In this document: in pieces, positions 49,336-62,100 of the stretch
Numbering within the stretch: the stretch's first letter is position 1
Layout: each line of letters starts with the position of its first letter
From: Usnea hakonensis
Taxonomy: Eukaryota > Ascomycota > Lecanoromycetes > Lecanorales > Parmeliaceae
Direction of reading: 5' to 3'
Assembly (NCBI GenBank): GCA_013423325.1
Contig: BLJB01000258.1
Span: 1-64,000, forward strand
DNA length: 64,000 nt
Notes under the pieces: model-generated
What the model was told of the DNA's origin: nothing
Database searches by the model: none
The model's input: the letters and a program-made list of their open reading frames with translations, nothing else
Made by a program: the position numbers and the translations under genes

Positions 49336-49923
49336 CGTCCGACTTGCCTCAGTCCCTTAGAGCAGCTAGTGCCTGCGGCACCCCTAAGCCCCTTCGGGTT
49401 AGGGCCTTCTGCTTACTACGGAATCTCTAGGTAGCTAGTCTAAGGGCAAAATTGTATAATTTTATTAGAAATACCTTAGTTCGCCTTCCTAAATAAATAA
49501 CTCGATAAATAAAATCCGGAAAATCTTAAAAAGTATAGTCGGCGCGAGATCTTTTAATTTTAAATAGAGACCTCTTAAGGTAATTTTTTAAATATTTAAT
49601 ATTTAAAAAGTTTATAAGGGGGTTTCTAAATTTTTTCGCTAAGAAATCTTAGGATTTTAAACGTAAACCTAAACTCCCCTCGTAACGATATTTTAAAAGA
49701 TATCTAACTAACTATAATCGCGAAATTTTTAATTTTTTTTAAAAATTATTAAATATTAATATTTATATTTCTACTTTATAAACTTATTTTTATAGATTTT
49801 AAATTATATATTAATTTTTTTAAAAGTTGAAATAACTATTTTTTCTCGATTTAACGTAAACCTAATATATTTTTCCGAGTCTACGCTTAGACCTGCCGCC
49901 CTCACGCTGCGTAGTCAGCGAAC

Positions 49924-50242
49924 TGTTAGTTATTATGACGAGATTTTGGTGGAAACAATTGCTTTCACTATTTGGTAGCTTAGGGCTAAGGCTATTCCTC
50001 GGCGCTATTCCTATTTAGGAAGGATAATAGCTTAAATAATAATTATAGAAAAATATAAAGAAAAATCTATATAGGTAGATATAGGCTAGTTATATAGATC
50101 TCTATAAGAGGCTACCCCTTCTATAATTACTAATAGTAGGCTAGTATATATATTCTATAGTCGAACCTCTAGACTATTCCCTAGTAGTTATAGCTCTATT
50201 TTGATTATAAGCTAATTATCGAATTATAGGCCTATTCTAATA
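49924..50242 (-). repeat. LTR (3' LTR of the minus-strand element)
   Basis: 319 bp, pairs with 56440-56758. It differs from its partner mostly by C:G to T:A transitions, and shows TA wherever the partner's distal 80 bp keep CA or TG. Confidence 0.85.
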
Positions 50243-51931
50243 CTCCCTCTTTATTTACCTTACGGGAAGATAGAGATAGAAAGTATTAATAGTAGTATTA
50301 ATAGATATACTATAATAGTATTTTCTAGTTTATCTCCTAGCTTTCTCTAAAGTAGATTATAATTTATATTTATACGAGTAATTATATATTCCTAGTAATT
50401 ATCTATCTCTTTCGAATAACTTCGTAGTTAGTAGCTTTATAAGTATATTTACTACTATATTATTAGTAGGAATATACTAAATAGAGACGTCTTTATCGTC
50501 TACTAGTTAACGAATATAGTAATATTTAATATTAATATACTTAGTCTAAAAGTAGTATTCGGGATTTATAATTAAAGTATTACTCCCCTTATTATTACTA
50601 AATAAGATAATAGGATTACTATTAGTAGATATAAATTAAAGGCCTTTTATCTAATTAGTAGCCTATACTACTATCTTTCTAGCCTTAATTAGGGAGATAT
50701 ATTTAGTTTTAGTAATAGATATAATTATATCTCTTTACTTATAACTATACTATATATATATAGTCTAACTATATAATAATAAGAATCTATAAGTTAATTT
50801 TCGATCCTCTTTATTATTACTATATACTAAATTGATATATCCTACTAGATCTCTAGTAGCCTAGTAACGTAGTCTATAATACGTAGTTCTACGTATATAT
50901 CTAAGTACTCGATTAAGGGTATTTATATAATAAATAGTAGAATTAGTATAGAATTAGCTAAATTTACTAATAGCGAATATTAAATCTAGTCGGGTATATA
51001 TTATAAGATATATAAGGCTTCTAATTCGCTTCTAGTAATCCTATTAATATACTCGTATCTCGTCTAGTTATAAGGGCTCGAAGGAGGTATATCTATTAAT
51101 AGGAATACTTACTAGGGTAGCTTAATCTATATCGTAATCTTATAGGATCTTTTTAGTATATTAGGATTACTCTAGAATTACTATATTCGCCTTCTAATTA
51201 TAGTAGGACTATATATTAAGTATATAATTTACGGGTCCTACTTTAGTATATTTAAAGATATTATAGATTTTTTTCTTAATAGCCTTTATAGTTATAGAGT
51301 TTTTAGTAATAATAAGGATATTATCTATATAGAGATTAATAATTACTATTCTATCCTTATTATTATAAAAAAAGATATAGCTATTAATCTAAAAGGGAAG
51401 AAATCCTATTATATAAATTATAATAGTAAATTATTAATATTAAAGTCTAGCTAATTACTTTAGGCTATAGAGACCTTTTACTAATTATAATATCTTACTA
51501 TATATAGTCTTAGTTTTAGGTAATCCTTATAGTTATTATATATAGATTATCTCTTTTAATAATATATTAAGATAAGTATTATCTATATCTATTTATTTAA
51601 TAGGGATATCGTATATAACGTAGAAAGCGAATAGTATTTATAGTAATTTAAATCTTATAATAAAAGTAAAGATCTTATAGAAATTAATATTTACTATTTA
51701 ACTAAATCCTCTTATTACTAAACGGGCTTTAAATTTATCTATAATACTATTTAGATTATATTTAACTCTAAAGATCTATCTATATATAATTAGTCTCTTA
51801 TCTAGGGGAAGCTCTATTAATATCTATATATCTATAATTATAAGATCGTAGAGTTATTTAGTAATAGCGAGTTTCTACTAGTATATATATAGCCCTATAA
51901 TAGCCTTATAATATATTTATAGGCCGGCGAC

Positions 51932-53171
51932 GAGATCCAGCTGTACGCGCTGCCGGCTACGAACCTGCTGCCATCGTGTGCGATGTGAAGGTCGCCGTCG
52001 TACACGGTATGTAGTAGAGCCAAGTGATCTTAGGGTGCGACGCGTGAAGGAGATAGGATAGAAAATAGTAAGACAAAGCGACAGAGACAAGATACGTCCC
52101 TATTATAAGTAAAGTATTTAATTAGAAATATAGCTATACTATTAGTAAAGTCGATATAATACTACTTAATTAGATACCGAACGCGTAGAACCTTCCTATA
52201 ATAATACGTGGAGAGTACTGGGTGGCTTAGGTAGAAGGCGTATTAGCTGATAGGATTAGTTACCCTAGATGCGTAGGGATAATAGCCTAGTCCCGGTATA
52301 ACCGGTAGGATACGAGATATCTACTTCCTCCTACGAGCCCGTTCGAAGCGTGGTTATTAGTAAAGATACGATTCTCTCTCTATCTCTAGATACGCGTACC
52401 TATCGATAACTCTACCCACTCGCAGAGCTAGCGCGATATATTCACCGCTAGGCGTTCTCCTCTACGTGCCTACGGGTAGTAATACTATAGAAGGAACCGG
52501 TATCCTATACCCGAAGTGAAAAGACCTCACAGGACCTCGCTTACCTAGTACAGAGTTTTTACGCGTGGAATGCTAAGACTCTTGGCTCGTTGTGTGAATA
52601 CGAAGGCCCGTGTTTCTTCGTACCGGTAGCCCTCCGAGAGTCAACTCGATAAGGACCGCAGAATTTAGTAGTAATCAGTCAATCTAAACTTCGTATCTGT
52701 ACCGTATTACTATTACCTACTCTAGCAGGGTCTCTCCCCACTAGACTCGGTATAGGGCTAAGACGCCGGCCTTTTTTCCTCGGCAACAGGCGCTCACGGA
52801 TCAGAACAAGCTAGGAATAAGGGCTAGTAACCGAACTCGTAGATAAATACTCTACGAGGAATACTAACCACCCTACGGGGACGCGGGCGTTATTCGGCCT
52901 ACCTATATTCTTACTAACAGTCAAGTTGTTTTTTTTCTCAGAAAGGATACCAAAGCGTATAGCGACCTAGCGTACATATACAATTCGTGGAAGTTGTCGA
53001 AGGTGGTATATAGAACTCGATATTTGTAGGACACCACAATAGAAGAAACGTATGGAGGTTTTTACCCTGGCGCAAGCAAAGGTTTCCTCTACAATATTAC
53101 CACAGAGCTTCCCGTAATTATCTTTCACATAGTTAGATAGACACGAGTATGAAATCCAATCCAATCCAATA
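51932..53171. mobile_element. Insertion of ~1.2 kb inside the LTR retrotransposon
   Basis: The sequence changes abruptly from very AT-rich to near-normal composition at about 51932 and back at about 53170. AATATATTTATA occurs at both borders (about 51920-51931 and 53168-53179), consistent with a 12-bp target-site duplication. The right end carries a short ATCCA tandem tail (about 53155-53170), as left by some non-LTR elements. A short GC-rich start (51932-52010) is followed by partly mutated DNA. It encodes no recognisable protein. A SINE or 5'-truncated LINE fits best, but the class is uncertain. Confidence 0.55.
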
Positions 53172-56100
53172 TATTTATAATTTAATAATTATAGTAGTTA
53201 ATTATACTCTATTATTAAATTATTTATAAAATATATATAAATTATACTCTTTCTTCCTCCTCTATAGGCGCGATAACGCGACTATTATAGAGGTAGGTTA
53301 ACGCGTAGATAGCTATACTATAACTAGTATAGAGAGGAGTAGTATAGAAGGGTTTATAATTATATTATTAGTATTTTAAAATAATTTTATATCTAGTAAA
53401 ATATTTTTAATATTTAAAAAAGAGAGATCCCTAATCTCTCCTAGCCTAGAAGTCGATAGTAGTACTATACCGGCTAGATTTAGTACGCCTTCGACTAAGT
53501 TAATTATAGGGGTTAGAGATCTTCTAGAGAGCTCTCCCTCTATTTTAGAATCTTCGATATTCTTATTTTATAAAGTTTTTAATAGTAATAATATAAATAC
53601 TTTAGACCCTATAATATCGTCTAGATTATTATTATTATTTAATATATTATTAGATATAGTAGGTAACGCGTTCTAGGTACCTCTAATAACTCTAAAAGGT
53701 AGTAGATCGACGTCTATTTAAAAGATATTATATAATTAAGGAAAGTTTAATTAGTTTAATAAATTAACTCTCTTCTAATTCTTATAGAACTTTATTAAAG
53801 TAGGAAATATTAAGCGGTTTTTTTATAAATCGTATATACGATATTATATTAATAAGAGATATTCTAGATAGATTATCTTATATTTATAAGGGTATAGCTT
53901 ACTTTCTCTTACCTCCTTTAATATATATATTAAGTATATATATTTAAAGGTCCTCTCTTTATTAAGATCTAGCTTCTTTAGATATTTCTTTTTATACGCT
54001 ATCGTACTCCCTCTAAAACCGTATAGTAGTCGATTCCTAAGATAATTTCTATATAGATACGCCTCTAACTAGAAGCTTATAGGTAGTTCTAACTAATTAA
54101 GTATAACTTTTATAATATTACTAATCGTCCTATTAAATCGTTCCGTAATATTAATTTAGTAATATATATAGGTAGACGTTATTTCGAGGGTAATACTATA
54201 GATCTTAAGCTCGTCTTTAATAGTAAAGTACTCTTATATATTATTAGTTCTTACTATTACTATTAGTATAGTATTTAGATTCTTTCTATCTCTTATACTT
54301 CTTTTATTAATTACGAGTACTATTTTTAATAGGAATTTACCTACGTCTTTTTTATTAGAGATTAGTTCTATTAATAACTAGTTAGTAATCTTATTAATTA
54401 TTAAGCCGAACTACCTATATCTATAGATAATACTACTAATAGAATATAGCCCCTAGAAATTAGCTTATATCTTTATATTAGGTCTAGTCTCCTTCGCGTA
54501 ATTCTTCTTATTAATCGTTTACGATATCTTACTTTAATTATATATATTATATTAGAAGTAAGGTAGTAACGTAACTACCTCTACTCTTTTAGATAATATA
54601 CTTTAGAGTAATTAAGTCGTTTATAGAGTCTTTTAAATATACTTATCTCTCTTCCTTTTTTAGTTATTTTTAAGATATTATCTAGAGGAGTCTTACTAGT
54701 AATAAACGCCTTATTAGAAGATAACTTAATTAATTAGTATAATTTATTATAAACTCTCTCTCTTACTATTACTCTATTAGTAGCTATATTAATAATTTTA
54801 ATATTTTAGTCTCTAAATCGAGTCTTAAAACCCTTTCTATCTAGGACTACTATCGATAATAGATTATACCCTATATCGGGTATATATAGTATATCTTATA
54901 TCGTTTATACTTATTCTAAAAAGGCGATATAAATCGTTCCTCTTTCTACTATAGGAAGTTTATTATTATTACTAAATTTAACTATATCTCGATAAGGCTT
55001 TATATTAATAAACTAGTCCTTATATAGAGTTATATAGTAAATTATATTAGAATCGATTAGCTATTTTCTATTATTAGCGATCTTTTTCGGCCTTTATAAT
55101 TTAACTAGATATCTCGTCCTAACTATTAGTATACTATAATAAGGTAGACTTTTACTATTACTCTTACTATTACTCTTTTTTTCAGCTCTTAATCTAGCTA
55201 TCTATATACTATCTTATAGTATAGACTTATTATTATTATTATTATTTATATTACCGCCCTTATTAATTATCTTTATATACTTATTACGTCTTTTTTTAGT
55301 CTCCTTTTTAGTCTCCTTATCTTTCTAAGCCTTAGAAGTAGCTTAATTTCCTATATCTATAGTAGCCGATTTCGGGGGGTTCTTATAGTTATACTTTAAG
55401 TAACTATACTTATTATAATTATAATATTAGTATAAGCTATAATTTTTTTAGTCTCTACTATTAATCCTTCCTTCTACTCTAGAGTAATTACTATAGTTTT
55501 AGCGAATAGCTAATATTATATCTTTAGTTAATTTATTCTATTTTATACTTTAAAGCTCTATAATAACTTATTATAGTATAGGGATATCTCCTCTTTTAAG
55601 TATATATTTAGCTATATTATATTCGGATCCTTTATAGGCGTTAATAAGGACTAATATTAATATCTTATCTATAAGTACTAATTTAGGCTTTATATTTATA
55701 ATCTAGTTATATTTTATTTTAAAGTTTATAGCTATAATATTAATAGTCTAATTAGCTAATTTTTAGTAGCTAATAAATTTAATAAATATTATTAAAAGAT
55801 ATCTTTTTCTATTTATATTATATAGTCTCTTAAGCTCTTTCTATACTTCCTATATACTATTAATATATTTTAGATAAGTCGTCTAAGTCTCCTCTATACT
55901 ATTAATAATTATTATTACTATCTAAATATTAACTTACCGCTACCTCGTAGTAGCTCTTATTATTATAGGCTTAAGAATATAGCTATTTAATTAACTCGTT
56001 ATCTCTTATAATCTAAAGAGACGCTTATATACCTAGATCTATATATAGTAATTATAAGCCTTTAAAGTAAGTATTTTCGTTAGTAGTTTAGTAAATAATA

Positions 56101-56439
56101 ACGCGGGGAGGTCCTTCGTAAGGTTAATATTAGGCCTAATATAGCTATTATCTTTATCTAATTTATTATCTATCTTATAGATAGATATTATTAGTTTATA
56201 GAATATTAATCTTATCTCTCTTTTTATATTAGGATCTCTTTTTAGTAATACTAATAGTTTTTTACTAGCGGATATATAATCCTCTCTAGATAATAACGCT
56301 ATATTTTTTTACTTAATTAACTCTATTAGCTTTTTAATATTCGAACGATAATCTATAATAATATTAGGGGTAAGAATCTTATCTATAATAGTATATAAAA
56401 GTAATATAATCTAGTTAATAACTAATCGGGCTTATAATC

Positions 56440-56758
56440 TATTAGTTATTGTAATAAGATTTTAGTAGAAATAATTATTTTTATTATTTAGTAGTTTAGG
56501 GCTAGGGCTATTTCTTAACGCTATTCCTATTTAGAAAGAATAATAGCTTAAATAATAATTATAGAAAGATATAAAGAAAAATCTATATAAATAGATATAG
56601 ACTAGTTATATAAACCTTTATAAGAGGCTACCCTTTCTATAATTACTAATAGTAGGCTAGCGTATATATTCCATAGTCGGACCCCTGGACCATTCCCTAG
56701 TAGTCATAGCTCCATTTTGACTGCAAGCTAATTACCGAATTGCAGGCCCATTCCAACA
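56440..56758 (-). repeat. LTR (5' LTR of the minus-strand element)
   Basis: 319 bp, ends in CAACA next to the CGAAC duplication. The outer ~100 bases are almost free of C-to-T changes, while the inner part is AT-rich like the element body. Confidence 0.85.
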
Positions 56759-56834
56759 CGAACCGTTAGGGGAGGGCCGCTAACCCGAAGGGGCTTAGCG
56801 CTGGCAGATCTGAGGGACTGAGGCAACGTCCGAC

Positions 56835-59190
56835 AAGAAACACAGCAATCACTCTCCCCTCGCCACTCGCTCCTCTCCCTCGATACTGCATTTAACAACC
56901 TACCCTGAGTGAACATCGCGACCCTCAATCCACTCTCCAGGACATTCCTACAGCCTATATGACTACGCTTTCGGAATACGGACACCTGGAGCCGAGATTG
57001 CGTTGCAAGCTCGACGAGAGAGTCTAGCAAAAGCAGGGATGAGCTGAGACCGCCTTCCTCACGACTAGCGCGAAAGGTAAATATAAGAATGAAGCTTTAT
57101 ATCCCAGGCCATCCGGCTTAAGCTCCTGACCACGTGGAATTGAATAGACAAAGGAACTGAACATTTCCTACTATCCACCAAAAAGACACACTGTCGAGAA
57201 CCGATCCCTCTTAAAAAAAATCACCAGACACCACGATCGCCGAGCACAAGCTGCATCTGCAGAACAAACAGCAATCTAGATAAGAACCCTGGATTCATCA
57301 CATCCATTACAAATTATATCAAAAGCCACCAAGGTCTCCACCAAACGAGCACGAAGAGCAGGAATGATTAAGCGCGCAGGGTGCTGCAGAAAGAAAGACA
57401 GGCAGGCAGCAAGCTATATCCGAACACGACGTGCTACGTGTCGCCAGAGGGGCCTAGTGCGGTAGTGAGCTCGATGCAGCATTGCGGTTTTGGATACTCG
57501 GATCCCCGAGGACACTTTCATGGTGCATAGGCATCCGCAGAGACGAAGGTTCGGCGTAGGGAACCAACGTGGAATTAGGGGGTAAGAAGCTGTTGGTGTG
57601 TCGAAGTGTAGGGGGGGGGAGGGGTGAGGAAATGGGGCATGCAAGATGTCGGGAATGTGAGTGTATATCCGAATGGGAGGTGGAAAACGACATGTACGGT
57701 TCATGTGATCATGATATCTATCCATAAGTATGAACGAAGCCGGTACCAATTCTAATCCAATCCAAAGGGAGACCTACTCGTCGTTGGCATGACATTATTT
57801 CAACCATTCTCCATCATTAGCAGATTTGCCGCACATCAAGCCTGATCCCGATAAACCCTGCACTCTTTCTTTACCGCCTGGACTTTGTAATCGGGCACGA
57901 CCACGAGCTTCTCCCACGCCACTACCTGGGTAGTATCCTAACATGCTCGCTACTACATTGTCCTCTCCACCATCTTCTTAAACCCTGCAGCAAGTGATTC
58001 TACCTTCCTGATCTGTATCTACTGTCCCGCTCGCTTGAGACTACTTTCGTCCTCACCCTCGGACTTACAGATACCGACGCTGACTTTCGGCGGCGGGGCA
58101 AAAGTCACGAATCCTGTTCTGTTGAACGACCGGGCGCTGGTGTTGTTGTCCTGTAGTCCTGCGAGGGAATCGCTGCGCTCGTAGACGGAGATGATGAGCA
58201 TGCTTATGGTCAAGACGGACGTGTAATCCTTTCCAGGGTAGGTACAAGCTATCTGTTGCATGACAGCCATGGATATAATGGAATTCTATAGGGATAATAC
58301 ATTTTCATCGGACCATTATACCGGTCTTATAGGCAAATGCCGCCTAATCGTGTATACCTTCCTATAGATATATCGTCGTATCTATAGATTTCTACTAAAT
58401 CTATAGAGAAATATACTATTCTTCTTGTTCCTCACTATACTGTATCCGCGACTGGGTTTTTCCTGGTTCTGGACAGAATATCAATGATTATATTTTAAAC
58501 AGCGCGTTAACTTATCGATAATAGCACTAAAGAAACATGGTCGCAGGTATTGAATATTCTTGAAAGTGTATTACTGGATACTTTTTCGGAAGTGTGCTTG
58601 TTGACAGGCTGCAGCGAGTTGAAGAAAAGGACTTTTCTTTTAATTCTCGGTCAGAACCCTTGTATCCCATGGATTGGTGGGGTTCGATATTCAGGGGTAA
58701 GCTTCTTGTGTGAAAGAAAGGTCGGGCCCGTTGCCTTGGGCCTGCGGGCGCGCGGAGGGGGTGTTTTTTTTTTGGGGAAAGGTGTTGGGGGTGGCCGAGG
58801 GAACTTGAGAGGATGGAGGCGGGAAGAGGGAGAAGGAAAAAGAAAAGAGACTGGAGAGCCTAGTTTTTGGGGCGAGTTGGGTATGATGAGGGGACCGTAA
58901 AGCGCGTTATGAAAGATAGGAGCGAAACTACGTACTTTGCTTTTGGCGCGGATTTCAGTTCCCAGAACCCCCGAGTCCATACGTTCAGAGACTGCTTACC
59001 TACCTGCGTAGAGAGATTTGAGATCAGATGGAATGGGGATTTGGGGAAAGGGGGTATGGGAGAGAATATGTCTGTTTGCTACTTCGGATGTGGTTTGTTC
59101 TCTTTTAAATAGTAGCCCGGTTCTTGATCTATCCCCAAGGTTTTATACCGTAAAAAAATCCTAGATAAGATCTATATGCTAAACTATCCT
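56835..59190. other. Intergenic DNA with transposon remnants, no supported gene
   Basis: 56835-58250 has near-normal composition, with short open frames but no recognisable protein. Around 58270-58420 the DNA becomes TA-rich and looks RIP-affected. At 58663-58702 lies an isolated transposon end (listed separately), followed by a G-rich stretch. The ~90 bases left of 59191 are the 3' flank of the next gene. Confidence 0.45.
58663..58702. mobile_element. Solo terminal end matching the MITE at 9.1 kb
   Basis: Begins TATCCCATGGATTGGTGGGG and continues into ATATTCAGGGGTAAGC. It differs from 9074-9113 at only three of 40 positions, all transitions. No matching right end was found nearby, so it is a truncated copy or the end of a longer, unrecognised element. 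Confidence 0.65.
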
Positions 59191-62100
59191 TCACCGCACC
59201 CGCTGACAACAAGCAAACCCAGCGGGGAAAGATCTCTTGCTCCGGCCATACGCAATCGCGCTGATTGCAACGACCAGCGATACGCCGAGACCAGACGCGA
59301 AGTCCCATTGTCGCCGTCGGCTCATAAAGTTCCGCACGGTGCAGACGCCTCTGGATGAGTGAAAGAAACCGGGAACTGCTTCCCGCCACCGACCTTGACT
59401 CCACAGACTCCGTGCGTAGAAGCGCATGGCGCCGAGCGTTAGTTCGTGTTCGTTGCCCAGCACCTTTCTCCTCTGCTCAATCGCTTGCAGGAAGATAGGA
59501 TCCGACTCTCGCCATCGTCTTTGTTCTGCTAGGATCCGTGCGAGCCGCACCCTCGCGACCATTGTTTCCGGATGATTTACGCCGAGCGCGGCATCGATGT
59601 GTTCTAAAACGTGGAGCATGATCTTCTCCGCTTCCTGGGATCGGGACTGCTCGAGATGGATTAGCGCGAACCGGGACTCTGAGATCAGTTGATCTGGATG
59701 GCTTTCCCCTCGTGCCTTCCTCCCCAGATGTATTGTACCCAGATACAACCGTTCGGCTTCTCCTGGACGCGACTGTTCTAGCTGATTCCAAGCCAACGCT
59801 TCTGTGGCTCTTAGGCGTTTCGGATGCTCATGCCCCAAGCAGTCCCTAATTATTCCAATCAGGTTCCGGAGCAGTGCCTCCTGCTCTTTCAGACGTCCTT
59901 GCATTTGAAAGAGAGTAGCTAGGGTCTGGATTTCGTCTATACAGTGTAGGGTGTTTGCACCATATATTGCGTTCTTACATTTAATCACGTACAGAATTCC
60001 TGACTCTGCCTCTCGTAAAAGCCCTTGCTTGGCATGCACAACAGCGAGATGCTGCATACTCGTCAGTGTCTGCGTATGCTCAGGACCGAGGATCTCCTTT
60101 CTTCGCTCCAGGACTTGCGTTGTTATCTTCTCGACCTCCGGCCAACGCTCCTGATTTGCTAGCACTGCTGAGAGCTCACTCATCTGTAATAAGGTATCTA
60201 GGTCATCTGGCCCAAAGCTATCTTCGTAAAAGCTGACGACTTGGCGTCTTAGAGTTTCACTAGCATTGTAACGACCTTGAAAAGAATAAATGGAAGCCAG
60301 AAGTCCCATGCTGTCATAAGTACGAACGTCGTCTTTGCCAAGAGCTTTTCGTTGTGCCTCAAGAACCTGCAAAATGAGGGTTTCTGCCTTGTCCAACCGG
60401 CCTTGCTCTCGGTAGACATGGGCTAAGAGGGCTTTGTTCTGAAGCGTGTTGCTATGGTTTTCGCCAAGTACCCAGGTATAAATATCCGAGATGTGTGAGA
60501 AGATCCTTTCTGCTTCGGCAAACTCTCCCAGCCTTTCATACGAATTTGCTAGTTTGGTAGCTAAATCGAGTGTTGTCGGGTCGCTTTCTCCCCACGTTTC
60601 CATTTTCGTCTGTGTCAAATGTAGGAGGATCCCTGTTGCCTCTTGGAAGCGATCCTGTCTCGCATAATTAAAACTCAGACCAAGTAATAGATCGAACGTT
60701 TCCGGAATACTATAATTCAGGCATGTTATGATATTGATGAGAGGAGTGAATTCCCCCATGTCCAATTTTTTCAGCTGTAGCAAAGGTTTGCGTGGCCCCT
60801 CATAGAATCTCCACCGCGCAGCTTCAAGCTCTTTATATACATCAACCGAAGTAGCGAGTACTGGACGTTGGAGAGGACCCGGGTCGTGTCTTAGATCTTG
60901 TAGCAGCCCGACTCGCAATGATTCTGCTTCCTTTGACTTCTCTGCGGCGTCCAAGATAGACGCTTGCTTGAGCTTGAGTCCGAGAACACACTGGTTGTGT
61001 TTGCCGAACGTAAGCTCCATATCTCGTAACTCTCTCTTGCATTCTGCCGCGAGCATGGTCCAGTAATTATCTCTCCTGTCGATGCCGATACCATAACTCT
61101 GTTCACCGTAGTTCAATTCACCGACAAGAGACTGCAATACGCCATTGCGGAATCCAACTCTGTTTATTGTTCTCTTCGCGACTTTTACTGCCTCATCAAG
61201 GTCCTGGGCACACCGTTGAGCTCGCTTCAACCAGATATGAGCCAAGTCGTCGTTTGAAGGTGTTCCGAACCCTGTCTTGAAGCAGAAGGCAATCTGAAAA
61301 GCTGCATTGAGGATCTGGTTCTCCGAAAGACCACTTTTGGCTTGATCATTAAGGCACTTGAAAATGTGGCTTCGCACACGAACGGGTGCTCTCATCAAAG
61401 GGTAAAAGTTTTCAGCAATCTAGGACAGTTTAGCGAAGGGAAGTCTATGATCAAGGAGACGTACTCCAAACTCAATGCTAGAGTGATCGATGTCGATCTT
61501 CTTGGTATCAGATGTAAACGGGCCCGGCTGCCTAATCGTTGTTAGTTCAAACCCCGAACGGCAAACTTGGTCAGTCATCAATCGTGTACCAGTTATGGCC
61601 TAGAAGAGACGCCAGCTCCTCGAAATCCATGATCCTCTCTGCAGGGTCATGTGCAAGTGCCGAAAGGAAGAATTGCTCTAGGTTTCTTCTCTGCTTGGAA
61701 GGCAAATCCACGACTGATCTAACAAGATCACCAGCGTACTCCCCAAGAGTGTTGTCGTGCTTCATGCTGTCTAGCAGTTTCGAATCATGAAATGGCCATG
61801 GTCGAGTCACCTTGGCGCCGTTGGGGACCGGGTTGATATCTAACGACCTGTCAAAGAAAATGAACCAAAGGCACAGCATACCGAACGAATATACGTCCAA
61901 TTTTCTTGCGCCCAAAATTGTAAAGCCACGGTGATGGTATTCAGGGGGATCCCAGGGCCGTGATCTGGGTGGCTTGATCAAGGCATCTTCTTTGTTATTA
62001 ATCGCCCATCCTGCGTAGCCAAAATCTGCTAGCTTCGCATACAATTCCCCACCTTCATTCTGAAAGAGAAGCACATTTTCGGGCTTTATATCACCGTGAC

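Larger units (their letters stand above)
49924..56758 (-). mobile_element. RIP-degraded Copia-type LTR retrotransposon
   Basis: Two 319-bp LTRs (49924-50242 and 56440-56758) flank 6.2 kb of very AT-rich DNA. The LTRs start TG and end CA in the less mutated copy. Both are bordered by CGAAC (49919-49923 and 56759-56763), a 5-bp target duplication. Coding remnants read on the minus strand: near 50550-50580 LIINPEYY and near 50430-50480 YIPTNNIVVNIL. These match the C-terminal end of Ty1/Copia RNase H (ancestrally a NPEYHxRTKHI-like and a PT..M.ADILTK-like motif). Gag should therefore lie toward the right LTR. Every frame is broken by stops and the element is dead. TpA is strongly enriched, as RIP would leave. 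Confidence 0.85.
49344..56826. mobile_element. TIR (hAT-like, non-autonomous) element split by an LTR retrotransposon
   Basis: The left end reads TTGCCTCAGTCCCTTAG and the right end, reverse-complemented, TTGCCTCAGTCCCTCAG. A further block, CTAAGCCCCTTCGGGTTAG, is also inverted on both sides. Flanking both ends is CGTCCGAC (49336-49343 and 56827-56834), an 8-bp target duplication as made by hAT transposases. Without the inserted 6.84 kb the element is about 643 bp and has no coding capacity. Its left arm is heavily C-to-T mutated and AT-rich, while the right arm is not. The superfamily assignment rests only on the 8-bp duplication. Confidence 0.7.

Noticed and set aside
49440..56400. Possible AT-rich centromere or replication origin
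   Set aside because: The AT richness is explained by RIP of an LTR element with clear LTRs and target duplications.
58019..58270. 83-codon minus-strand frame in the 57-58 kb gap
   Set aside because: No recognisable domain, no neighbouring exons, next to RIP-affected DNA; could be chance.
61535..61565. GTTCAAACCCC-like string suggesting a tRNA T-arm
   Set aside because: It lies in an intron of kinase-TPR copy 2 and no acceptor stem, anticodon arm or D-arm pairs with it.
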